Position numbers and translations under genes: made by a program. Shown here in pieces: positions 54,701-64,000 of a stretch of 64,000 bases of DNA. The DNA is taken from the NCBI GenBank assembly GCA_019155205.2, contig JAHNZQ020000079.1, positions 549,420 to 613,419 on the forward strand. Direction: 5' to 3'. The stretch's first letter is position 1; every line of letters begins with the position of its first letter. The stretch comes from Gracilaria vermiculophylla (taxonomy: Eukaryota > Rhodophyta > Florideophyceae > Gracilariales > Gracilariaceae). The notes under the pieces are model-generated. The model searched no databases and was not told the DNA's origin. It was given only the letters and a program-made list of their open reading frames with translations.

Positions 54701-56230
54701 AAGCCACAACATAGACGATATCACCGTGAGGGCTTATGATGGGCTCTGGAGCTTCATCAATTGTTCACGGAGAGGTGTGGCGGGAATTCAAACATCCGTC
54801 AGTATCGTCGCCTCTAAGGTGGGAGGCGCAAAACTTTCCGCGTGTGGCCCCAAGGGGGGGTGGTTGGCATCACGGAAAGGAAAGAAGTCGTGAATTTCGT
54901 CACCCCATCACGGGAGATGATGTCTTGGATCCCGCTTACTTAGATTACGATAGTGAACCTGTCCTTAATATTTTTTAAAGGGTTAGGGGTTTGGCTCTTC
55001 CATGTGCGTGACGTCCGACGGTTCATCGGACGTCTCCGGAGGTTTGTCGACGAAAGCCTCGTCGCCTTCTTTTCGGTGATGGCCGTCTTTCACATTCAGT
55101 TCAAAATCCCGTTTAAATCTCCTATCTGAGGCGTTGGGTCTCTCATTTGCGAGAAGAGTGCGTCTTCATAACTCCTCAGAACGGAATGTTTTGACTGAGC
55201 CTCTGTTGCTTCTTGTGGCCCATCTGCCGGGTGCGCCTTGGGGCGTACCATTATTAGTGCACTAAGCGGGACGAATGAGAGCACCAGATTGAATGGATCG
55301 GTCTCCGTGGAGTGGTGCATCTGCAGGTTGTATGCATATATGAGCCTGCTCCCATACGCATCCTAATCTTCTTGGTAATTCGCAAGGTATTGTTTCAACA
55401 TTGAGGCAATTCTTTTTGTTAAACCTCCCCGCCTGTCTACGGGTCTGGGGGTGATATGCAATGGTAAACAATTGCTTCATCTCCAGTATTTATGAAATGG
55501 CGCTGAATTGCTTCGTCCAAACTTTGGGTCTGTTATTGGTAAGGAGTTAAACTAGGATACTATATGAATAAGACCAAATCTCCAAAAAGGTATCGGCAAC
55601 TAATGCTTCCGTGATATCCCTAAGGAGGATGGCACGCGTGATCTTTGAGAGCAGGTGACCACGCAGATAAATCGGTGTCTGTTGTCTGATTTCGAGAGAA
55701 AGCCCCAAACATCCATGGCTACCAACTCCAAGGGTCTTGAAGGTCGCAATAGTGTGAGTGGCGTCCACTGTTTGTAAATATTTCCCCGAGTGCCGGCACG
55801 CGAGTGAAATTCCGCCACCGTTTGGAAAGCCTCATTAGCCATGAGTGTCAGACAAAACTCTTTCATTATGGTAAAATAAACCCACAACCTCCCGTAGTGC
55901 CCTTCTAGGCGGGAGTAGTACAGAAGATACAGCACAATCGGCTGTAGGAGCGTCATGGCAATGAGTTGAAGAACATTGTGCAGGGGAGCGTGTCGTACAA
56001 GTACGCCATCTCGCTCGACATCTAATAACGATGTTAGACTCCCCGTAGTGGCGAAGCACTCCTTGCAGTATGGATTCGTACTCTGCTTCTTCAGGAACTC
56101 CGTTATGATGATGGGGAGGACTTCTTTTTCCTCCACGACGAGGGCCATCACCTCAAGGAGTCCGGTAAACGTGCCTCCAGATTCACAGCATTCCAAGCAT
56201 TTTCCTTCAGATCCTTCTTTCCTGTCGGCG
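54701..56230 (-). pseudogene. element B integrase
   Basis: The long frame 56196-55600 holds the N-terminal part: EFLKKQSTNPYCKECFAT, a zinc finger remnant with HYGRLWVYFTIMKEFCLTL, and the core start LELVAMDVWGFLSKSDNRHR with the first catalytic Asp. A shift follows, and frame 55480-55262 has IAYHPQTRRQAGRFNKKN (family YHPQTNGQVERFNK; the catalytic Glu is Gly). Frame 55320-55096 has DPFNLVLSFVPLSALIMVRP. The C-terminal domain reaches 54990 (DIISRDGVTKF). Catalytically dead. Confidence 0.8.
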
Positions 56231-56289
56231 CTATCAATGACTAGCCATGTGACAGTGTCCTTTTAAATTTGTTTCATCTTCTCTCTCTG

Positions 56290-56660
56290 TAGAGATGCGC
56301 GCCAGCTCATTCGCCGCCTGGTGTTTTATGCGAGCATGGCAAAAGAAGTCAAACTTGTACTCTAGAAGGCGTAGTCTCTACCTCTCCAGGCGGCCGGAAG
56401 CATCTGTCGAGCACAGTATCTACTTTAGTGGTGGATGGTGCGTTCTCGAGGTGAAACGCGCGCCTTCTAGGTATGGGCGTAAAAGCATCCCCGCCCATAG
56501 AATGGCGAGACATTCGCGCTCCGGTGTGAAATAATTCCGCTCCCTAAGTGAAAGATTGCAACTCTAGTAAGATATAGGTTGAAGTCCTCTTTATCTTTCT
56601 TCCGGTAGGAGGGCACATCCATTTTGATACTTACAGGCGTTTGTATCCAGTACCATTCGG
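56290..56660 (-). pseudogene. element B RNase H region
   Basis: On the minus strand ELFHTGARMSRHSMGGDAFTP, then a RRRAFHLENAPSTTKVDTVLD stretch, parallels A at 45840-45980. The first strands (normally DAS) lie near 56600-56700 in fragments. Confidence 0.5.
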
Positions 56661-57640
56661 TCTTCCCGCTTCGAAAGAACTAAGATCGGTGGCTCTGTTG
56701 GTATCCTCCTCAAGGTGTGAAAGGCTTCAAAATCTTCGTCCCTGAAAGGATCTAATTGTGCCAAGTTTTATTCATCCAAGAGGCGAACTAAGGGCGTCGC
56801 GATACGGGAAAAATTTGGAGCAAACTTCCGAAAGACCTTACACAACCCCGAGGAGAAGCAAGGCTCCATCTGGTGTGTGGGTGTGTGAGCTTTCTTGATG
56901 GAATTTTGAGTCTTTATGGATACCTGTACGTGGTTGTGGAGCACAACATGCCCCACGTAATCCACCAATTACTTCAAAACTGAATATATTTCTCCACTTC
57001 TAAGGTGAGTCCAGTATCCTTCAGGAGTTGGAGCACGTGCTTCACATGTATAAAGCCCCCCTCCAGGATGCAGGAGTATAAAATGATATCGTCAGTGTAC
57101 ATCAAAACCTAGTGCCATTTCAATGTCGACTAGATTAATTCCATCGCTCGTTGGAACGTAGCGGGTGCATTTTAAATCCATATGGCATCCTTAGGAGCCT
57201 GAAAGTTCCTCAGTGGAAGGTGATTGTTGTCTTATCTTTATCGGGGTCGTCCATCTCAATTTGCCATTATTCACTATTGGTCCCCAGCGTGGAGAGAACA
57301 GATGTGTCACCTAAGGAGTCAATACATTCATCCATACGGAATATCAGATACGCATCGCGTACCATCACCTTGTTGAGACGTCAATAGTCAATACAGTATA
57401 TCACAGAACCATCTTCGTTTTTCGCAAACACCACTGGAGTGGCTCTTTTGGAATTGGGGACCTTGATAACGCCTTTATCCAGCATTCTATGGACCTCATA
57501 TCGTTCAAAATCACGCACATGAGGCTTGGTCTGCCTCGGGAATTGGTGTACCTATTTCCTATCCGGTGTGAACTGGATGCGGTGCTCAGCCAGGCTCACA
57601 TGACCCAAGCGAGCAGACCAGGTGTCTTCAAAGACGGACA
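56661..57640 (-). pseudogene. element B reverse transcriptase
   Basis: Minus-strand blocks from high to low coordinate: EVHRMLDKGVIKVPNSKRAT, PVVFAKNEDGSVIYCIDY, RMDECIDSLGDTSVLSTLGT, KDKTTITFH, FRLLRMPYGF, MYTDDIILYS (intact Y-T-D-D near 57080-57110), KHVLQLLKDTGLTLEVEKY. Then comes the frame 56968-56768: VDYVGHVVLHNHVQVSIKT and GLCKVFRKFAPNFSRIATPL. Domain order and spacing are normal for a gypsy reverse transcriptase. Scattered stops are present. Confidence 0.82.
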
Positions 57641-58520
57641 GCATCTCCACTATAATATGGCTATACTATTCAAAAACTTTGCCAATTTTGATGCTTCTTC
57701 TGTCAGGTGGCAGGTTTCTCTTCCTCTGGAGTCATTGATGCCGCTCCGGGATCTCTGGTGGCGATAGCATCGTTTTCATCCTGACCGGCCGTATGAGGAA
57801 GATGAGACAGACCTACAGGTTCTGGTAGTGCCAATCCGACGACAGACCCTTTCTGAATCCAAAAAGGCGATTCCTTCAGGTTAGCAAGAACGACTCTGAA
57901 AGGAATGTTCTCCACTAATTTCAAAACGCCATTTGCCGTCATGGAGTGCTGCTTAGTAGTACTATGTGGATTTCTCTGTAGGAATGAAAGGCCAGATGCA
58001 GATGTCTGCACCCAAAATTCGGCCTGACTCCTTGCGTGTATTTCGGTACTCTTTACCAGGCGGAGCTTTCTCGGCTGCGCCTTCTTTGAAATATTACCCA
58101 CGTGACGCGCATTTGCGTCCGGTCCCATAGATGCTAACACGATACCTTTAGAGACAGCGTCGTGAAACGTTAACTTTCGCAGGCGTTGGTATATCGCACG
58201 CACAAACCGATCCACAAAAGAAGTGCCAAATATGCGATCTGCTACCAAGATGATCGTCACTAGAAACCACACTTTCACGTATAAGAAAGCCATTCAGAGA
58301 TACAACTGTAACGCTCCGAGGATTTTCAATGCTCAAAGCAACGCGTCTCACACAATAGAAATCTTGCAAGTCCTCAAAGAGTCGAAAGCAGTCCGCGAGA
58401 GTACGTCAGCGTGCACCACGTTGGGGCAAATTCTGGAGTCGAGTATAGCACACACGTTTGTGGAGGCGAGTGAGGAAATTTCTCTTGAGACACACACCTT
58501 ATAATTCTCATTGCAGAGCA
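57641..58520 (-). pseudogene. element B protease and linker
   Basis: ICPNVVHADVLSRTAFDSLR (protease start, family AGPNLVHADVL) is at about 58400-58450. The frame 58293-57703 (196 residues) contains IILVADRIFGTSFVDRFVRA (the typical GTSFIDRHV block), FRVVLANLKESPFW and a linker toward reverse transcriptase. The catalytic D-T/S-G is degraded. The order protease then reverse transcriptase is as in A. Confidence 0.65.
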
Positions 58521-61313
58521 TGCAGACAAAGTCCTCAGCGGGGTGTAATGGGTCCGAATTGATTTGGGTGTCCGCCGATCTGGCCCAGACTGTGCAGATG
58601 GCTTCACCCTCTTTCCTAGGAGAGACATCCGTTGGGTAGAGGTTCGAAGGAAAGGACCCACTCAGAGACTTTCTGCATGAACCTGAGGGGTTTCCTGGCT
58701 GGAGGAGATCGGAGATCCTGTTATGGGCGGCTGGTGTGGTTGTTCGTTGGGATACGCTGGGTTCCCCTGAGGTGCAAGTGGTTCGGGTACGGGACCCTGC
58801 AGCGGTGATGAATGTGCGAGTGGGACAGGCTGCACTGTACCTGAAACGCGGTAACCGTTGTTTCGTTGACAGGAGTAGATATCGTGATGCGCGGTTCGAT
58901 AACTTCCACTTTTTGTTGTTGCGTCCTTCAGGTTTTGGAAATTATTCTCCCTTAACTGAAGGATGGCGGGCTTTATTGCAAGGGTGAGATTAGTACATTG
59001 TATTGGCTCCCGAGCCCAGAAAATAGTGCAGGGCGATAGGAAGCCCCGGAAGGGTTTGCAAATTGGACAGTCTTTTAGGTTCCTACCGAAGCGTCCATCG
59101 TCAGGAACCAGGGTGTTCTCGTTTTTGACGGTGCTCCCTGAGATGAGGCGTATGTGAGATCAAAGAACTTTTGCTCTTCATTGAGGATGAGCTCGTATAC
59201 CTCCCCTGAGGTGCTGTAGCTCAACGTCAGGGCGGAAGCCAGACGGTTGCCTAGGGAAGCTGCGTAATCCAGAAAGTGAATCTTGGCGGCGATCAGCACG
59301 ACGGGTATCCTGGTAGGACTCCGCGAAACATGTTAGCTCCATTTAGGTGGTCTTCGGATTCGTCGTTAAGTGATAACGCACCCTGGCCCAGATAGAGGGA
59401 ATGAGTACCTAATAAATCAAGGACTTCACCCGTCGTTCGGATTACACGTTCCCGCACGTTAATAGCTTCATGCACAAAATCTATTTGAACCACGTTTCAA
59501 TTGTTCCAATAATCGGCCTATAAGAGATGATTTCAGCATCACCATCGTCCATCATATTATCCGTTACGTACCTTTCACGGAGGAAATTGACCACTTTTGG
59601 GTACTATGCCAAGAGATCCGACCCCATATCGTCAAAAATGGTGCTCTTCTTCGTGAGGCGTGGCGGCACGAGCAAGTATGTTTGACATGTGAGGCAGAAC
59701 TGAAAGCACCAGACGACGGCCGCATCATGTACTATATTGGTATTACAAGCGCAATGGAAGCGTATTAGAAACTTTATCATCGAGATGGGGTTTACACCTC
59801 GGAAATAGTGCTTCTTCAACTGAATATCCATTTGGGGCTGTTCCATCGTGAGTCGTTTAGCGCGTTTTGCGTCGTAAGCAGTGGAGTGATCATTCAACCG
59901 GCAGGTTTCGTACCCAAGCACTTTAACTATGAGGTCATTATGCAGGAAACCCTTCTTAACCATTCTGATTTCCTGCTTAGAAGGTATACTTTTCTCTGAG
60001 CTGGAGCTGTCCGCGGATTCATAATCCGAGGCTCTCAACAAATCGTTGTTTTATTTTCTGCTTTTCTCCTTTCGTTTCTTTTGGCGTCTTTGCAGTAGGT
60101 TGTATGTGTGCCTGAAGATATCCCCGCTATTGCTATTCACCTGAGAAGTATCCTGTCCTTCTTTTCTTGGGTGAAATAGTTTATGAGCGGTATCTTGTCC
60201 GCCTACAAGAGGCGCCAAGTCTGGACGGATCATAGCAATATTCCTGATGTGTTCCAGTTTCCTTACGGTAGTATTTATTCCTCATATGGCGTTTGGAGTG
60301 GAAGTATCTTGTTCTTTTTTGCCCGGAGTCCGCTTAGGTGTTCATAGATGTAAGCCTTTCTGTGCGGAAAGATAATTTGGTAACGCCGCTGCTGGGAGCA
60401 GCTGCGCGGTTCGCAAACGAACCTCCACATAGATAACATCCAAGATCACTTCTACAAATGGGTCCAAATCCAACAAGGCATCCACGGCATTATGAGCACG
60501 CTGCGTTGCGTTCTACTGCACAAGAACGTAGCGCGAAGCCTCAAAACTTGCCTAAACACCTGCTGGAGTTCCTTCGACCGTCTAATGTGAGAGCGAATCC
60601 GTAAGGCGCGAAGCCAGTGAGTCCAAAAAGGGAGTTAGCCTCCGTGTGTTTCCATCTATTCAGCAACTGCAATGGCACCTGCGATACTGCGTGCAGTTCT
60701 TAAACCTCCAAGTTGGCGTTCTCAAGAGGTGTCGCGGAGGTTCCACTTGTCTCTGATCGTGCCCTCTCGTAAGGCAATTTCTAAAAAAGCTCCACAGAGG
60801 AGCCAGGATTCTTAAAGACTTTCAGGGTCCTCCAGTCTTACGGCCATCTCCTGGGGAGCCCTGCACGGGCTGCACCCTTTAATGGAGTCGATTACCTTAG
60901 GGTCCTGTAAGTAAGATTTTATTGGAAGTTCCGAGAGGTCTACGTAGAAGTAGCTTGGGAGTGATTTCTTTCCACTTCCGAATCACCTTAAAGAAGAATT
61001 TTACGGTTGGGTTCCAATCGGTGCAATCTAGAATATTTGTTCTGTCGCGAATCTAGTGATTCGTTTAGGTAGCAGACCCTCTAAGGCGGGAGACCAGTTG
61101 TAGTATCCTCCATTTTTCTCTCGAGGTGATAGCGCACTACGTTCGTTAGGATTTTTTTATGACTTCAAAAGCGCGAGTTAAGTCACGGTCACGAGCGGAG
61201 GGATTCTGGAAAGGTGGTCCAAAAGCACCAAACGTAGACGGAGGATAACTGGACGGAAAATGCTCCTCCAGGCGCTGCCATGAGAAAATTTGGGGATGGA
61301 CGGCTTAGAAACC
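58521..61313 (-). pseudogene. element B gag and leader
   Basis: Leader near 61000-61310 aligns with A. The gag core frame 60041-59604 (145 residues) has LNDHSTAYDAKRAKRLTMEQ, PQMDIQLKKHYFRGVNPISM and RFHCACNTNIVHDAAVVWCF. Further down, 59493-59293 gives ERVIRTTGEVLDLLGTHSLY and ANMFRGVLPGYPSC. After that come SHIRLISGSTV (shared with A), CPICKPF and a proline-rich C terminus (PLQGPVPEPLAPQG). A and B share this architecture, though separated by many substitutions. The frame is interrupted in several places. Confidence 0.7.
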
Positions 61314-61638
61314 TGAAATCGTTAGACAAGGGTCTCTAACCGGAGACCGTAGAAGAAATCTAAATGGTGCTTGGTTTCTTTCGCTCAAAGATAGGGCTCA
61401 GGCGGTAAGCTACGTATAGTGCCAGTAGCACTCTTTGATAGGTCTCTCTACTGCACACTAGTCCAATTATTAACATCACCTAAGGCAAGTATGTCTGAAT
61501 TCTACAATTCCTCAAGAGTACTGTGACACAAGTTGGACAAAGAATGTAACATACGGCTTAGTTATTAGACTATGAACCATCCTTAAGAGTTTCTTGTTGT
61601 AAACTACAAGAAAATATCACCTTAGAATCCCTTGTACA
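61314..61638 (-). repeat. element B 5' LTR (325 bp)
   Basis: On the minus strand it runs TGTACAAGGG...GATTTCA and aligns across its length with the two LTRs of A (326 and 327 bp). No matching copy was found near 53.6 kb. Confidence 0.75.
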
Positions 61639-61960
61639 ACCATTGGCCTCTGCCTCTCGATTTTTTGGTCTTTCTGCGAGCCTGCGTGGCTTTCGTTCGA
61701 TGGATACTGTGGCATGAAACCTAATGCCATTTCCGGGCTTGGGCAGGCCGCTGTATACGCGTGAGAGGCTCGTGTCTCGCCAGGTTGAGGCTCGCTTCCG
61801 CGAGGTTGATGCTGGCGATCGGCGACGTCGCGGCTGCGTTCAGCGAGATTGCGTGTAGTTCACGAAACAAATCCCCTTCTTTGGGCCACACCTCCGTAAT
61901 TCACGTGCGAATTCTTTTCGGAGGCCGGCACATGGAGATTCCCACCTCCGACGTATTCGT
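61639..61960. other. junction between elements B and C
   Basis: GC-richer sequence with no supported domain. The 3' end of element C, and the target site of B, should lie here but no repeat ends were identified. Confidence 0.35.
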
Positions 61961-63529
61961 TGTATTCACCTTGATCGAGTCTCATATCCACCGCGACCGG
62001 GTTCTCCAGAGCGCGCGCTGCGATGTTTGTGGTCCGATTCCCTGCTGTTTTGGCGTTTACCTCCGTCAGAGACGGTGTTGTCTCCGGGAAGTTTTTCCCT
62101 ATAGGCAGCGGTACAGTGTGATTTACCCGTGGGAAACGGCATGTTTACCGTAGGGACGGAAGCAGACAAGCTTTTCAAAGGACGCGAAAAAGTGGTCCTC
62201 TCCCCCCCCCTGAGAATGCGCGGCGGGAGACTCCGACTGTATGGCTTGCGGGTACGTATTGCAGTGTGAACTGGAATTGTTGTGGGTCGGTCATGTGAAC
62301 CAGGCCCGTCCGACAAAGCCAGATTGTCTCCCGACACGTGGGGTAGATCTGAGAGACCCCGGAATGAATTAGGCAATACTGCAAGCCATATTTATGCCAG
62401 TATAACGGATGTTAGTTGCGGATGCGAGGCAATTGCGTCCCGTAGAATCAGGCAATAAATGATTACCTCCAAGGAGGGAGGAGGGTCCGGGGTGACTCAA
62501 TCACGGGTTGGAAGTTCGTGTTTGTCGTTCATGGTGACAACGACAGTATTAGTTTCTAGCCAGATGACCTTCGACGGTCCGTCTGCCACCAGAGGGTTTT
62601 TGTGGCGCTTGTACCCGTTGGACGTAAAGAACTACTTCCGGATGAACACCAATTCGCCGGCTTCAATGTGTCTTTCACATTCTCGCTGCAAGCGAGCGTC
62701 GAAATCTCGCTTGTAAGCGGGGTGGGAGCATGCAATCGACTGTCGCGTAGCGGGGACTAGTTTTACCAATCAGTCCTTCCACTAATGGCGCTAGTCAACC
62801 AGTGATGGGAAAAGACCAAGCGCAGCCTGGGGTCCAAAAGCCACCAAAGGTGTATTCCGCGACAGCACCATCTGAAATGGGGACACGCCGGTATTTATGT
62901 GTGATAGCGTGTTGTGCGCGGACGTCAGCACGTCCGTGTACAGGTTCTAGGTCTTTCGGATGTCAGCAACATGTGATGACGGAAAATCTAGGATAGTAAG
63001 GATAGACCGTTCAGCTTGCCCTTACATTGGGGATGAAATGTAACAGTGAACATGTTGTTTACGTCCAGGATAAAACAGACATACTGGAAGAACTTGGACG
63101 TGAATTATTTTCCGTTTTCGGATAGTAACTCCACCGGAGGGCTATATCTGGATTTCCAATGCGTGAAGAAAGCATTGAGAACCGCAAAGGCTGTAATCCT
63201 CCGTAGAGAGACTGTTCAAATCAGTTTTGAGAGATGGTCTGTGATAACGAGAAGGAAATTTTTACCTTTCTGGGTCTTTAATAGGGGACCGAGGATGTTG
63301 ATGGTAACCAACTAACGTAGTGCCGATGTAGGGAAGAGCAATAGTTTCGTTGTATGCTTGCGGAGTTTCACCCGGGTCTCTGCGCACTTTGTGTAGAAAT
63401 AAAAACAGTTGTGTAACAGTCTAGCGCTATGCAGAGCCAGTACGAATCACTCCTGAGGGTCAGGTAGAGCTGTCTACCACCGAGATGGCCTCTGACCTCC
63501 GCGTAGTTCCAAAGGTGCGACGCCCGCGC
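61961..63529 (-). pseudogene. element C gypsy integrase
   Basis: Minus strand. Zinc-finger remnant LGGRQLYLTLRSDSYW near 63420-63480. The catalytic core near 63060-63310 reads VTINILGPLLKTQKGKNFLL, VITDHLSKLI, HWKSRYSPPVELLSENGK and FTSKFFQYVCFILDVNN. Both aspartates of the active site are replaced: family VDILGPL reads INILGPL, and SDNGKQF reads SENGK. The C-terminal domain near 62175-62384 gives LCRTGLVHMTDPQQFQFTLQ, followed by the frame to 61966 with PTGKSHCTAAYREKLPGD. It differs in type from A, B, G3 and CHR1. Confidence 0.75.
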
Positions 63530-64000
63530 TTACAAGGAGTGGAAAACCACGATCTTTGGGGTGGCTTCAAGAGTGCGTACAAGATATCCGATGTCAGTAA
63601 TCCTGAAAGGGAGAAGTCTACCATCGTTGATACGGGCTAGCGCCTCCGTGCAAAACGAATCGGCAAAATGCTCTTGGATCATTTCCTCCGATTGTACCTG
63701 TACAAAACATCCCGGCACGAGTTTCTCATTGCTACCCATGCCTTCGGCGAGCATATTGTTAACATCAGCTTCACAGACCCAGTCGAATTGCCTTTCCGGC
63801 TCCACTGGGTCTACCCCCTCCGGATTGGAGGACACTGCCGTTAAACACAGGATTTCATTTTCTTCTGAAGGAAGTGGCTCCCCGGTAGTGGGCTTTCACG
63901 AAAAACTGCCTGGGGGCTTTGTGCACTCTTTTCGTAAACGTAGTGGAAGTCGTATTCCACTAGGCTGAGTCTTTATTGCATGAGGATCTTTGATTGATCC
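63530..64000 (-). pseudogene. element C RNase H-integrase linker, runs off the window
   Basis: Frame 63835-63530 begins with a conserved linker of oomycete gypsy pols: PEGVDPVEPERQFDWVCEAD, NEKLVPGCFVQVQSEEMIQE, CTEALARINDGRLLPFRITD, GYLVRTLEATPKIVVFHSL. The last normally precedes integrase. The start of the frame and the rest of pol lie beyond base 64000. Confidence 0.7.

Larger units (their letters stand above)
53700..61638 (-). mobile_element. lineage-A Ty3/gypsy element 'B', 3' LTR missing
   Basis: Minus-strand relative of A: LTR 61314-61638, gag, protease, reverse transcriptase, RNase H, integrase, chromodomain, then the tail with the antisense frame. The tail homology with A ends near 53790 on the low side, with no LTR there, so B is truncated or was cut by the DIRS-adjacent sequence. 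A and B lie head-away in inverted orientation, 4.4 kb apart. The reverse transcriptase keeps an intact Y-T-D-D, unlike A. Confidence 0.8.

Noticed and set aside
61761..62153. 130-residue plus frame
   Set aside because: Antisense to the C-terminal integrase tail of element C; no homology of its own.
1..64000. CRISPR arrays, operons, bacterial promoters or ribosome-binding sites
   Set aside because: None seen. The content is eukaryotic transposons and a TATA-type promoter.

Overview
The window reads as one repeat-dense stretch of a eukaryotic genome, most likely an oomycete (Peronosporomycetes; Phytophthora/Albugo/downy-mildew relatives). I base this on recognition of protein families: chromodomain-bearing Ty3/gypsy pols of the oomycete type, a two-gene PIF/Harbinger element, a DIRS-like reverse transcriptase, a Tc1/mariner with an oomycete-style DGPD block, and a core promoter resembling the oomycete INR/FPR. 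No sequence search was possible, so the species is open.

Layout. 1-5.3 kb: a chromodomain integrase cut by the window edge, a decayed chromovirus relic, then a relic of a second gypsy lineage (called here lineage A). 7.0-9.5 kb: a decayed Ty1/copia. 12.8-28.6 kb: an old lineage-A element ('H2') split by two later insertions. These are a complete chromovirus 'CHR1' (15407-21215, LTRs, 5-bp TSD TTTAG) and a minus-strand gypsy 'G3' (22918-28233, TSD TCAAC). 28.6-29.9 kb: a Tc1/mariner-type element with double-site inverted ends and no transposase. 30-32.3 kb: an unidentified broken frame and a LINE-like poly(A) tail. 32.8-34.9 kb: a Harbinger element with convergent transposase and Myb/SANT-like genes. 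36123-36222: an assembly gap of 100 N.

36.8-38.1 kb holds the one convincing, intact, non-transposon gene: a 439-residue predicted secreted protein with a TATA box and an initiator-like element. 39.66-40.94 kb: a second Tc1/mariner of the same family, with a decayed transposase. 41.26-49.28 kb: lineage-A element 'A' (plus strand), followed by a partial tandem copy. 49.7-53.6 kb: a DIRS-like relic. 53.7-61.64 kb: lineage-A element 'B' (minus strand). 61.9-64.0 kb: a further minus-strand gypsy 'C' running off the window.

Nearly every coding region is a broken transposon gene, so there is no pathway or operon to describe. The organising principle is successive insertion and decay around one expressed-looking gene. 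Two observations go beyond plain annotation. One is an antisense reading frame shared by A and B downstream of pol. The other is the nested H2/CHR1/G3 structure, where the host reading frame can be followed exactly across the G3 insertion point. Boundaries of the LTR elements with TSDs are exact; domain boundaries inside decayed copies are approximate.
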